11,763 nucleotides of DNA, taken from assembly GCA_025529335.1 (NCBI GenBank), contig JAMYHX010000804.1:1-11763 (forward strand), in the 5' to 3' direction. Shown one piece after another: positions 1 through 9,575 of the stretch (positions are counted from its first letter, which is position 1; every line of letters begins with the position of its first letter). The DNA comes from Rhizopus sp. PT2906 (lineage: Eukaryota > Mucoromycota > Mucoromycetes > Mucorales > Rhizopodaceae). Made by a program: the position numbers and the translations under genes. The notes under the pieces were generated by a model. It searched no databases. It saw only the letters and a list, made by a program, of their open reading frames with translations, and was not told the origin of the DNA.

Positions 1-1152
1 AATCAATTCTTGCTTGAAGATTATTTTTCATTGGCTATTGTCCTTTTGGATCCAACAAAGATATTTATATTTAAAGACAGAAAAGATGAGTACATCCATA
101 CACTGGCTAAACATGCAGTTAAACTTGCTCATGGCAACCTCTTGAATACAATTGAAAGAATGCTGCGTTTGGTTGATAGCAATACGTCAGATCAGGAGCT
201 GAATTTGTTGCTCGCCAAAGTGAAGGATATAGATAAAGAACGAGAATATGCGTTTATTACTTGCACTATACAGTGTCTAAAAGTATAAAGTATCTCTATA
301 TGCAACTATATAGTAACTTGCATTCTCTTAGAACAAGACGTCAAGAGTAGATGACATTATACGATCACAGCTTGACAGCAGATCGTTGTTACAACAAGTG
401 CTATTTCATGATGTTCGATTTGCAAGATTGCTACCTTTATTTCACGTTTTATTTAATCATGATTCCAGTATGGTTACCACTTCTTCATATGAGGTATTTC
501 TATTCTATACCCTGATAAAATTGTCGTGTCCCCCATGTGTGTATGTGTGTTTTTATAATGACGTATTACTATATATCTACAGAATGGATCATCTGCAAGC
601 TATAAAAGTTCTTCCATGATTGGCACTATTGCAAATTCACAGAGTACCTTTTCATATTCATCCTCTTTTGATGATTTCATATCTAGAATACCTGATACAA
701 ACTATGATGAACCACATGATATGCAAGAGTTTAGCATCATAAGTGCTACTATGGACAGTGATGGCAATATCATGGATGACACTACTACACAAAAGGAATC
801 TAGACAAGAATTTAGTGTAGCAGAAAATGAAAAGACGACTCTATGTTATAACGAATTGATATTAGATGAAATAAAGATTGGAGAGAATGTACTAGATGAC
901 TCTGTGAAGGCAAACATCATTCAGCATCTAAAGACGAACAAGCCAAATGTTTGGGAAAAGATTGTGAATTACGAGGTAAAAAAAAAATCAGTCTTTTCCA
1001 GCCCACTGGTTGATTCTCCCTGCTTTCAATAGCCTGTGGATATTGATGAATGCTATGAAGGTTTAGAATATAAAAAGGGCCTCCTGAGAGCCTTTCTGGA
1101 CGAGTTTGTAAATTGTGTGACACGGATATTTATGCAGTCTAAACAAAACTAA
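1..1152 (+). CDS. Unrecognised protein, 3' part of a four-exon gene (5' end outside the window)
   Basis: I join exons 1-282, 332-493, 583-975 and 1033-1152 (stop TAA 1150-1152), giving 318 residues and still open at the 5' edge. All three introns (49, 89 and 57 nt) have GT...AG ends and fall in phase 0, and removing them gives one uninterrupted frame. The first two exons read as leucine-rich, probably helical sequence (for example LLQQVLFHDVRFARLLPLFH). Exon 3 starts with a serine-rich, then acidic stretch that is probably disordered, and ends in a more folded-looking segment (NELILDEIKIGENVLDD). The tail KKGLLRAFLDEFVNCVTRIF is again amphipathic. I see no catalytic motif, signal peptide or membrane segment, and I do not recognise the family. 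The exon structure is well supported; the function is unknown. Confidence 0.7.
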
Positions 1153-1183
1153 AATGTGTTGTTAGGGTTGTTTGAAGTCTAAA

Positions 1184-1189
1184 AATAAA
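1184..1189 (+). terminator. Probable polyadenylation signal AATAAA
   Basis: An AATAAA lies 32 nt after the stop codon of the first gene. A small inverted repeat follows at once (AAGCTC 1193-1198 with GAGCTT 1209-1214). Position and sequence suit a 3'-end signal. There is no independent support for the cleavage site. Confidence 0.4.
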
Positions 1190-1939
1190 ATCAAGCTCAG
1201 CTAAAGTGGAGCTTCGTTTCTTGTTTATAAAGTAGTGCTTGAAGGAAGGGTCTTGTAGTTGTCTATCAAGTGACATCTAGCCTCTTTTTATAAGCATAGC
1301 AATGTTTGGCAGATTTTTTATTATCATTCTTTGGAATATTAAGTGAAACTAAGCAATTCATGTGCATTTGGCATATTCAGTAGTATCATTTTATATAATT
1401 CTTTTATTCAGATCATAGTTATCTACCTTTTGTAGCATAATATCTGTCAACATCTATCTCAAACCTTCGATCTAGTCCTCAATAAGTTGCTCAAGCATCA
1501 GCAGAAAGATACACGCATCAATGTAGAGTTGGCATTGGTATATATCCCACATAGGAAGCTTCAAGTCAAAAGAAGTAACTTTTAAAAAGTAAACGCACTT
1601 GATGAAATAAATGACCATGTGCTTTTTTTTTACTACTGTGCATTAATCCGGTCTCTATGAGACCTCAGCAGATAACCCTTTTTATTTTGATACGCCAAGG
1701 CTAATCAGTTAATAATGTTGTTAATTACTGTTATTTATAAAATAGCTTTTTATCACATATGGATCTTGTTGCTGTAATAGCAGCCTAAAATATAATAAAA
1801 GTAAAAGATGGTGGATATGTAAAAACAATTGTCACGTATGCCACAGGTCTCTCGAGGCTGCGGCTTTGAAACAACCGTTACTTTTCAATAGAAAGTTGAC
1901 GACACCCTTATTCGACAGCAACTAATGTTAAAGTGGAGT

Positions 1940-1947
1940 TGACGTGT
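1940..1947 (+). promoter_or_regulatory. UPRE-like ACGTG-core site upstream of the PDI gene
   Basis: TGACGTGT lies about 285 bp upstream of the PDI start codon. A second ACGTG core (TACGTG on the - strand) lies at 1833-1838. Unfolded-protein-response bZIP factors (Hac1/XBP1) bind TGACGTG and TACGTG type elements, and ER-resident PDIs are typical targets. The sequence match is direct; function is inferred, since such short sites also occur by chance. Confidence 0.3.
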
Positions 1948-2230
1948 TTTTATCCTATTCGCTTATTCCTCAATGGTTACATTGAATCAAAAGACTGGCA
2001 ACAGATTGTCCGTTTTGACAAGTAGGGCAACTTTATATCATCTCTCCTTTTAAAACAAAATGAGTACTATTGGCGATGCCTACGTTTTGTTAAAAGATTA
2101 CTTTATTAATTTGTAGAACATTCGATCAGCTCTGCCCTTAATTTTGCGTGCTTAACAATTCCCGCAAATCAATAAATAAAACGTTGTTACTGAGATTTAA
2201 TTCATTACTTTTCTTTCTCTTTTTTACAAA

Positions 2231-3672
2231 ATGAAGCTTCCTATTATTGCCTTATTAACTGTTTGTTCTCAAATCGCGTTATCTCAAGCTCTGTATACGT
2301 CCAAGGACGATGTCAACTTACTAACACCACAAACATTTGGCCCTGCCGTGATGGATACGAATGTAACCCCTATTTTTGTTTTCTTTTTTTTTAAAAAAAA
2401 CTAACCAGTCACCATAGCAACTGGTTGCCGTTGAGTTTTACGCACCATGGTGTGGTCACTGCCAACGACTCGCGCCCGAGTGGAAAAAGGTAGCAACGAA
2501 TCTGAAAGGACTTGTCTCAGTCAATGCAGTTGATTGCGATGCAGAAGCCAACAAACCACTCTGTGCGACTTATGATATCAAAGGATTTCCAACCATCAAA
2601 ATATTCCCTCCTGAACTACGAAAACATAAAAAGACAGGCAAGTTAAGCAAGGTGCCAACAGGTAGATGATGATGATGATGCCCCCTTGTGTATTTTGTAT
2701 TTAAAGGTTTTTCATTAGACTACCAAGGACCACGAGATGCAAAATCTATTGTTGATTATTTATTATCTAACCAACCTTCGAACGTATTATTTGTCAAATG
2801 GAATGAAAAGGACGTTAAATCGAAAAAGAGCATCACCTTGGATAATTTCTTATCTACACAGGTAAAAATGATACCCTTGCGCGTGATTAGAAGAAGTAAT
2901 AACACATATATACACAGAACAAAACATTACCCAAAGCATTGTTATTCACCGACAAGCCTACAACCACGCCACTGTATAAGGCACTCTCTGTCGAGTTTAA
3001 AGATCGTATGCTAGTGGGCGAAGTGAAGCAATCCGAAAAGAATATTGTCAGTGAATTTAATATTCAATCTTTTCCTACTTTGGTTGTCATTTCTCCTGAA
3101 CATGGCACAGTTCAATTCGAAGGCAAGTTGAAGAGAGACACATTAAAATCCTTTTTGGAAAAATACGCTCTGGAAAGCAAGGCATCTGGAGATGATAGTA
3201 AAGGTAGCGCTGATAGCAGCCAACCAAAGAAGACGGCAAAAGGTATACATGTGTCCTTTGTATTACGTAATCTTATACATGCTCCATAGTGGAGGCTATT
3301 ACGACGAATGATAGCCTAAAGCAACACTGCTTGAATACAAACCAGATCTGTGTGCTGGTCATTACGGACGAACAAGATAAGCAGGAAACGATCGATATAT
3401 TAAATGCATTAAAAGATAAGAATGACAAGTTCCAATATGGTTGGATGCATGCCAGCCAATCTGCGGACATTGTCAACACACTTCAACTGCCTCAAGATTA
3501 TCCATCCTTATTCATCTTGCATCCTTCAAAACATGCGTTTAGAAATTACGTAGGCGCATTTGATGAAAACAAGATTCATCAATGGCTCAATCGTGTCAGC
3601 TCTGGTGCAGTTGATGCTTGGGCATACAGAGGTGACATTAAATTAACTGAAAGGCAACATGATGAGTTGTAA
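2231..3672 (+). CDS. ER protein disulfide isomerase, thioredoxin domain WCGHC, C-terminal HDEL
   Basis: Exons 2231-2362, 2418-2661, 2707-2861, 2918-3242 and 3290-3672 join to 412 residues. The four introns are 55, 45, 56 and 47 nt and all GT-AG. Residues 1 to about 19 form a signal peptide (MKLPIIALLTVCSQIALSQA). A thioredoxin domain follows at about 25-130, with the active site APWCGHC (Cys56, Cys59) and the usual cis-proline loop GFPTI (Pro102). Residues about 175-270 look like a second thioredoxin fold without a CxxC (contains IQSFPTLVV), then a Lys/Ser/Asp-rich linker and a third, also redox-inactive, segment. The last four residues are HDEL, the ER retrieval signal. This fits a lumenal oxidoreductase that forms or isomerises disulfides in secretory proteins, in the P5/PDIA6 or Mpd1 style. 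Having a single active CxxC makes it differ from classical two-site Pdi1. Family and location are firm; the exact orthologue is not. Confidence 0.92.
2665..2680 (+). repeat. (GAT)5 microsatellite just inside PDI intron 2
   Basis: Five GAT units follow the donor of the second PDI intron (2662-2706). The repeat takes up about a third of this 45-nt intron. Length changes here would alter the intron size but not the protein. Confidence 0.8.
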
Positions 3673-3715
3673 ACAATTGCATTATTCTAAAATAAGCTTT
3701 AAACAAATTCTGACC

Positions 3716-3721
3716 AATAAA
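3716..3721 (+). terminator. Probable polyadenylation signal of the PDI gene
   Basis: AATAAA lies 43 nt after the PDI stop. It is followed by a strongly T- and pyrimidine-rich stretch and a GT-rich run (about 3760-3837) that lead to the next gene's start codon at 3872. That puts the 3' end of one gene and the promoter of the next within about 200 bp. Confidence 0.45.
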
Positions 3722-3871
3722 ATTAAAGCAAGAAGAAAGTCTAAAAAAATGGCCTACTTTATATTTTCCCTTTCTTTTCCTTTCTATTATTTTCTGTGTC
3801 TCTTTTTTTTTGTGTGCGTGTACGCGTGTGTGTGTACTTTATATTAATTAAAAAGAACCGAATAGAAAAAA

Positions 3872-6800
3872 ATGGTAAAGTATTGTGTATTTTGTCAGAG
3901 ATGTTATTTATATTTGTAGAATGAGGATCAGCCGACTGCCTTAGAGAAACCACCTTCACCACCACCTTATGACAGCGACAAAGTCATGACAGAAGCAGAA
4001 GTATCACCACCTCCTGCACTCTCAATTATAGAAGACTGTAAGTTTTTTTAAAAAAATATTTATGCTTACTCATGACCATCAGTTGAAACCATTGCTAAGA
4101 AAGAAATGCCACCTATCGAAGAAGAAATTGTCAGTTTCAAATGTGTACATTGGGATATCTTTGAATGGAGTAAACTCGATCACCGTGTGCTGGGTCCTGT
4201 TTTTGAAGCAGGTGGTCATGACTGGTATTATAAAAACAGACAAGAAAAACAAAACAAGACTGACATACATATAGGAACGTTCTTATGTTCCCCAGAGGAA
4301 ATAACCAAAATAAATATGTTTCCATCTATCTTGACCTGACCAACTCCAAAGCGACAATCAATCCTGACGAATACGCCTGTGCTCAATTCATCATTGCACT
4401 TTCTAAACCTTCTCAACCTACTCGCTATGTATCATTAACTGCGCACCATCGATTTACGAGTGACGAGAGCGACTGGGGCTTCACCAATTTTGTTACGTTT
4501 GAGACATTGTACGATCTACTAGAAAACGATGCGATTCGTGTGAGTGTGATTATCCGGGTTGTCAAGGATACGACGGGTATTCTCTGGCATAATTTTATAA
4601 AGTAAGTTTTTTTTTGTTCTTTATTGTTTGGTAACAAATGTACTAAAACATCCAAAAGTTATGATTCAAAGAAAGTAACGGGTTATGTTGGACTTCAAAA
4701 TCAAGGCGCTACTTGTTATATGAATTCACTGTTCCAATCGCTTTATTTTACCAACTCGTTTAGAAAAGCAGTTTATCAGATTCCAACCGAAAATGATCAG
4801 CCCACCAAGAGCATTGCACTTGCGCTCCAACGTGTCTTTTACAATTTACAGTTTATGGATACCGCCGTCGGTACAACCGAATTGACCAAGTCCTTTGGCT
4901 GGGACTCTTTAGAGGCATTTAGACAGCACGACGTCCAAGAGTTTAACAGAGTCTTACAGGACAATCTAGAAATAAAGATGAAGGTAACCATTGTATGTGT
5001 TGTACGCCTCTTATTGACATCTTATAGGACACACCTGCTGATGGAGCCATAAAGAACCTGTTTGTAGGTCGAATGAAAAGTTATATTAAATGTATCAATG
5101 TCGATTATGAATCCTCTCGCAGTGAAGATTACTATGGTAACTCTTTTTCTCTTTATCTTGATCTTGGCAGGTCATTTATCCCCCTTTTTTTTATTAGATA
5201 TTCAATTAAATGTCAAGGGTTGCAAGAACCTCGAAGATTCTTTTAGAGATTACATTACTGAAGAGACGCTCGAGGGAGATAACAAATATATGGCAGAGGG
5301 ACACGGTCTTCAGGATGCCAAGAAAGGTGTTATTTTTGAAAGTTTCCCACCTGTCTTACACTTACAACTCAAACGTTTTGAATATGATATGATGCGAGAT
5401 ATGATGGTCAAGATTAACGATCGCCACGAGTTCCCGCTCGAGATTGATCTTGAACCTTATCTTGCGCCTAATGCTGATCGATCCAGGAGCCATAAGTACG
5501 TGCTGCACGGTGTGTTGGTGCATAGCGGTGACTTGACAGGCGGACATTATTTTGCGTTTGTGAAGCCCGAAAAGAATGGAAAGTGGTTCAAGTTTGACGA
5601 TGACCGGGTGATTCCAGCGACATTAAAGGAAGTGCTCGAGGAAAATTATGGCGGAGAACAGACTGGATTGCATGGTCTCAATATGCGTGGACGTCTGATG
5701 AACCGATTTACAAACGCATATATGTTGGTCTATATCCGAGAATGCATGCTCGACGACATCTTGGCTCCTGTAACCGAGGACGATATTCCGAAACACTTGA
5801 TTAAACGCATTGAAGAGGAACGTCGTCTTTTGGAGATCAAGCGAAAAGAAAAGGAGGAGCAGATGTATTACATGAAAATCTTGCTCGCGACAGACGAATC
5901 GTTCAGGAGCAACCGTGGATTTGACTTTACAGACTTTGACGAACGTCATGCTGCGCACAACAAGATCTTGGTCTCTCGCGTGAGAAAGGATCAGACATTT
6001 GGACAGTTCCGAGCAGAGATTGCTCAATGGCGAGGTCTGCCCGAGACTCACATTAGGTTCTGGCTGATGGTCAATCGACAGAACCGCACGGTACGCGCTG
6101 ACATGCCTATTCATGACGACGATGCGGATTCAACTCTGGACGAAGTGCGTCAGAGGTATGCTACGAACCAGGTTACACTTCGACTCTACCTCGAAGAAAC
6201 CGATACACCCCCATTTCCTTATGCAGGACATATGTCAGCGCACGATGCATTGATCTTTGTCAAATTCTATAGTCCCGAGCAACAGATATTACAGTAAGCT
6301 AAAAGAGTGATGTCATAGACAAGACACTAATATGAGCTCTTTTAGGGGCGTAGGACACTTTTATGCAGACAAGGCGACTGAACTCCACACCTACTTGGAT
6401 CTCTTCAAAAAGATGGTGGGACTTGACGAAACACAAGATATCTGGGTATACGAAGAAGTCAAGCCTTCGATGGTCGACCGACTCGACCTCAACTTGACCA
6501 CTACCTTGGCAGAACTTCAGGATGGCGATATTCTTTGTGTTCAAAGAGCGTTGAGCCCTCAAGAAGAGCAAGCGATCGTTCAGAACGGAGGGCACGCGAC
6601 AGTGGATAAGTACCTCGAATACGAACTTGGCAAAGTTCTCGTGACATTCTCTCCTCGTGACAGCAACGATGAGATGTCCCCCGACCTAGACCTATGGCTT
6701 CACAAGGACATGAGTTATGAACAAGTGGCTATCTGTCTTGCTCAAGAACTTCATGTGGATGCAGACAAATTGCGAGTGATCAACCCGTATTATCAAGGCA

Positions 6801-7606
6801 AGATACCTCAAAAGCGATTCAATGGACTCAAACTGGGCAAGGTCTTGGCCGCAGGCTATCAGACGGGTCAGGCAACAGGCCGGTACCGACTGCTGTATGA
6901 AAAGCTAGACATGAGCCTGGACGAGATTGAGTCCAAGTGCTCTGTGACCGTGACAGTATGTACGCCGACACTAAAGGACAAACACACAGTCGACTTGTTG
7001 TTGTCCAAGGAGAGCACGATAGAGGATCTACTGAACGCGCTGGTGGATAAGAAGGTGACATTTCAGACCGAGTCAGGTACCAGAAGGGTCCGTATCTTTG
7101 ATGAACTCGATGGTCGGTTCAATTGTGAGTATGATGAATTGAATTGGAAGGCAGCAGTATCAGAGAAACAGTGTCTGAAGGTGTACGTAGAGGAAGTGCC
7201 TGCAGAGGAATTAGAGATGACAGAAGATGATGTGCTCATAAGCGTGTTCCATTTCCAAAGAACACCCAGTCATACACATTCCGTTCCATTCCGATTTGTT
7301 GTTAAACCCGTAAGTTGTGATTAGATGCTTTATATGAAAACTCATATGTTTCATTAGGAAGAGCCTTTAAGCGAAACAAAAAAGAGACTTCAATCGAGAA
7401 CAGGGATGGATGATAAAGAATGGAGTAAAGTAAAGATTAATATCTTTAATGAAGATGAAGACTACTCGTTTTTGGTCAATGATGAAGATGAGACCTTATT
7501 TAGTCAAAGACCCTATCATAAAGGAGATATAATTGGATTAGACCATATGGATAAAACTACAAAACTGGATAGAAATGGATCTGGAGCGATCTTTATAAGA
7601 GGTTAA
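3872..7606 (+). CDS. Ubiquitin carboxyl-terminal hydrolase, USP7/Ubp15 family
   Basis: Exons 3872-3874, 3920-4037, 4083-4224, 4275-4601, 4659-4983, 5028-5136, 5198-6293, 6346-7309 and 7358-7606 join to 1110 residues, close to USP7/Ubp15 length. All eight introns are GT-AG, 44-61 nt. After a proline-rich disordered N-terminus comes a MATH/TRAF-like domain (about 50-190; HWDIFEWSKL, GGHDW, FPRGNN). The USP core spans about 205-515 with Cys box GLQNQGATCYMNSLFQSL (catalytic Cys216), His box LVHSGDLTGGHYFAF (His458) and Asp475 in KFDDD, the same His-to-Asp spacing as USP7. The C-terminal half is a series of ubiquitin-like folds that in USP7 activate the enzyme; the end KEWSKVKINIF matches the last one. 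It cleaves ubiquitin from substrates in nucleus and cytosol. The catalytic triad is intact. The only unusual point is the start: exon 1 is inferred to be the ATG alone. Confidence 0.95.
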
Positions 7607-7618
7607 ATAAAAAATAAA
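7606..7618 (+). terminator. Double AATAAA at the end of the USP7/Ubp15 gene
   Basis: Two AATAAA hexamers (7606-7611 and 7613-7618) begin within the stop codon itself. If used, the transcript would have a very short 3' UTR. Confidence 0.4.
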
Positions 7619-7720
7619 TGACGCTTTTATTAAATAAGGAGTTGAAAAAAAAAAGAGAGAGAAGGGGGCTGGCTTTGATCTCAATGCAGTATTGTCTATT
7701 AGTCATATTGAATGTGATAT

Positions 7721-7736
7721 TTAATACATGTATTAA
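7721..7736. repeat. Perfect 16-bp palindrome TTAATACATGTATTAA
   Basis: A perfect palindrome ends on the first base of the proposed start codon of the PH-domain gene. It could form a hairpin in the leader or bind a dimeric factor. In AT-rich DNA it could also be chance. Confidence 0.6.
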
Positions 7737-8847
7737 TGACCCTGAGAATCCATGGTAACTGCTTTAATGGATCATCAGGAGTAAATCATCATAAATTAAA
7801 AGCAAACCTTTTTTTTCTTTCCTTTTTTTTTTTTTTTATTCTAACCTCAATGTTTTTTTTTTGCACGATGCAGACATTGATGAAAGGTACAGACAGGAGA
7901 TATCACAATTAGAGTTGAAAAATCAAGAACTACAAGAAATCATTTATGAATTGACTACAAGACTTGACCATGTACAAAGAGATATCCAACAAAGGGAAAG
8001 AAAGATGGCTCAAGAAATAGACAAACTGAAGTCACAATGGCAATTAGACAGAAGACGATTACAAGAAGATCATGCTCATGAACTATTGATCATCAAAGAA
8101 GCTCATCAGGAAGAAAGAGACATGATATTGAAAGTGCTCCATGACCGCCTCACTTCTCCCACGATACCTTCGACTCGGGTACTGAGTAGTGCCAGCAGTA
8201 ACAACAGCTGTCGTGCCCTAGGTTCGACATTGACGGACATACAGCCATGCAATCGTTCTGAACGTCATCCATCGTGTTCTCAAGACAAGCTAGTGCTCCC
8301 TTCATTTGCGTACGATTCGGACGGTCAAGAAACCATCGATATCAAACTTTCCCCGGATTTAGATTTGTGCAACCGTTCTACCGCATTGATCAAATGCGCC
8401 TATTCTTCCACAGACACCATTTCGACTGCCGATCCTTTATGCTCATGTAAAGATGACAAGAGTATCGAAAGACATCAAGTTTTTACACGTACGATGGTGG
8501 GTGATTGGATGTGGAAGTACACACGTCATAGATTAAGAAAGGAAAACAAGCATCAGCGGTTCTTTTGGTTTCATCCCTATACCCAAATGCTTTACTGGAG
8601 TACAAACGAACCTGGAAATCAACAAAATGAAGCTATAAAAAATGGTAAAATTGTATATATGTGTTTTTTTCTGTTTACTTATATCCTTATTATAGTTCGA
8701 GTTGTGTCATTTGAAGTCATACAAAATGAAGATGTGCCAAGTATATTAATAAAGACTCCAAACCGATCCATGAAAATACAATGTCTTACTAGTAATTCTC
8801 ATTATGCATGGATAAGAACATTGTCCTGTATTTTTAGTCCAAAATAA
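7736..8847 (+). CDS. Coiled coil plus Mcp5/Num1-type PH domain protein
   Basis: Proposed exons are 7736-7754, 7874-8644 and 8696-8847, giving 313 residues. The first acceptor (7873) is convincing: CTAAC, a T-tract, then GCAG. The 19-nt first exon (ATG ACC CTG AGA ATC CAT G, donor GTAACT) keeps frame, but is less certain because introns elsewhere are about half as long as this 119-nt one. Residues about 8-100 form a charged coiled coil rich in Glu, Gln, Lys and Arg. A Ser/Thr-rich, probably disordered linker follows to about 200. A C-terminal PH domain starts near VFTRTMVGDWMWKYTR, followed by RFFWFHPYTQMLYWS and ending ...HYAWIRTL. These are the hallmarks of the Mcp5/Num1 PH family, which binds phosphoinositides at the cell cortex and anchors dynein. 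Num1 and Mcp5 are much longer, so this is probably a small relative; the dynein role is inference. Confidence 0.85.
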
Positions 8848-8864
8848 TAATAAACAATAATTTT

Positions 8865-9347
8865 TTATAAATTGACAAGGTATTCTTTACGTTCAGCCAG
8901 ACGGTGCCATCGTTCGTAGCATGTATGAGTCTTTGATCTGAATTTCCAGGTCCAGTCAGTGTATTGCCATCCTACTTGTCCTCTTATCCATTCTGGATCC
9001 GTCCATACCCAGGTGACATGTTTTTGTTGCTTGCCTATCCTTGTCGGTGGTGGCAATCTAAACGTACGAATTGAACAGGTTGGTTCCAAATGAATGTCTG
9101 GTTTACGTCCAACAATTATATATATATATATATATAAAGAAAAATAAAAGATTTTTAAAAACCACCATACTGGAGGATCTTGTGGTATTAGACAATGTCC
9201 CCAACCGGCAGCAACCCACCATCGTTGATGATGGTATACTTCAAAGCAATAGTACATCTGCTGTGATGGACGAGTGACAGCTTTGGTAGACGGATTTGAT
9301 AGGAGCGCTTTAAGGACCATTTGAACTCGTTGACTAGAAAGACACAT
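8865..9347 (-). CDS. Small dysferlin-domain protein (Spo73/Mug65-like)
   Basis: This frame is open for 160 codons from ATG 9345-9347 to TAA 8865-8867. The N-terminal half contains a DysFN motif (YYCFEVYHHQRWWVAAGWG, then IPQDPPVW). The C-terminal half has the DysFC pattern of spaced tryptophans (TWVWTDPEWIRG, GWQYTDWTWKF, ERWHRLAER), with FRLPPP between them. This arrangement occurs in fungal Spo73, Pex30-type and meiotically up-regulated dysferlin proteins linked to membrane shaping at prospore membranes, peroxisomes or the ER. A 73-nt GT...AG interval (9098-9170) sits between the halves where an intron is expected, but removing it shifts the frame. Keeping it inserts about 22 hydrophobic residues encoded partly by a TA repeat. 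Domain identity is good; the exact splice form, and whether the gene is intact, are unresolved. The stop lies 17 bp from the PH gene's stop. Confidence 0.75.
   Translation of the reverse strand: MCLSSQRVQMVLKALLSNPSTKAVTRPSQQMYYCFEVYHHQRWWVAAGWGHCLIPQDPPVWWFLKIFYFSLYIYIYIIVGRKPDIHLEPTCSIRTFRLPPPTRIGKQQKHVTWVWTDPEWIRGQVGWQYTDWTWKFRSKTHTCYERWHRLAERKEYLVNL
9117..9136. repeat. (TA)10 microsatellite in the dysferlin gene
   Basis: Ten TA units lie in the interval between the two dysferlin half-domains. If the interval is an intron, length variation is neutral. If it is retained, each single-unit change shifts the frame. Confidence 0.85.
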
Positions 9348-9575
9348 GATTGCAAGGATAGTAAGCCCTATACAGTCATATATACCAAGATTTCATACCC
9401 TTTTTAATATTTTATACCGAGTTTGAATAAAACACACTTGTTATATCTAAACCCTCGTGGAGGAAACTGTATTCTCGACGGCGATTTCTCTAAGGAAAAC
9501 CAAAGGTCTTCCTTCGCCTCTCCAAATGGCGCAAGAGATATCAAGCATGTTTTTACTTGTGTTTACATCTCTGTT

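Larger units (their letters stand above)
1153..2230. other. Intergenic region with one orphan coding-like fragment
   Basis: No full gene is visible in these 1078 bases. On the + strand, 1436-1585 is open for 49 codons, has no ATG start, and reads like real protein (NKLLKHQQKDTRINVELALV, then YIPHRKLQV). It is preceded by a pyrimidine-rich stretch ending in TTTTGTAG, which resembles a 3' splice site. No matching upstream exon is visible, so it may be a decayed exon. A perfect inverted repeat GGTCTC-TAT-GAGACC lies at 1650-1664. The rest is AT-rich and should hold the promoter of the downstream protein disulfide isomerase gene. Confidence 0.4.

Noticed and set aside
1650..1664. Perfect inverted repeat GGTCTC-TAT-GAGACC
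   Set aside because: Isolated 6-bp arms with no neighbouring gene end or second copy. Too short to assign as a terminator or binding site.
2060..2116. 18-codon upstream open frame before the PDI gene
   Set aside because: It has a good A-rich start context, but nothing shows that it lies within the transcript. Short frames like this are common by chance.
3809..3837. GT-rich run before the USP7/Ubp15 gene
   Set aside because: Simple-sequence tract in a short intergenic region. No evidence for a specific function.
5623..6114. 163-codon open frame on the - strand inside the USP7/Ubp15 gene
   Set aside because: It is entirely antisense to a conserved exon with intact USP/UBL sequence. It has no recognisable motif and is explained by codon bias of the + strand gene.
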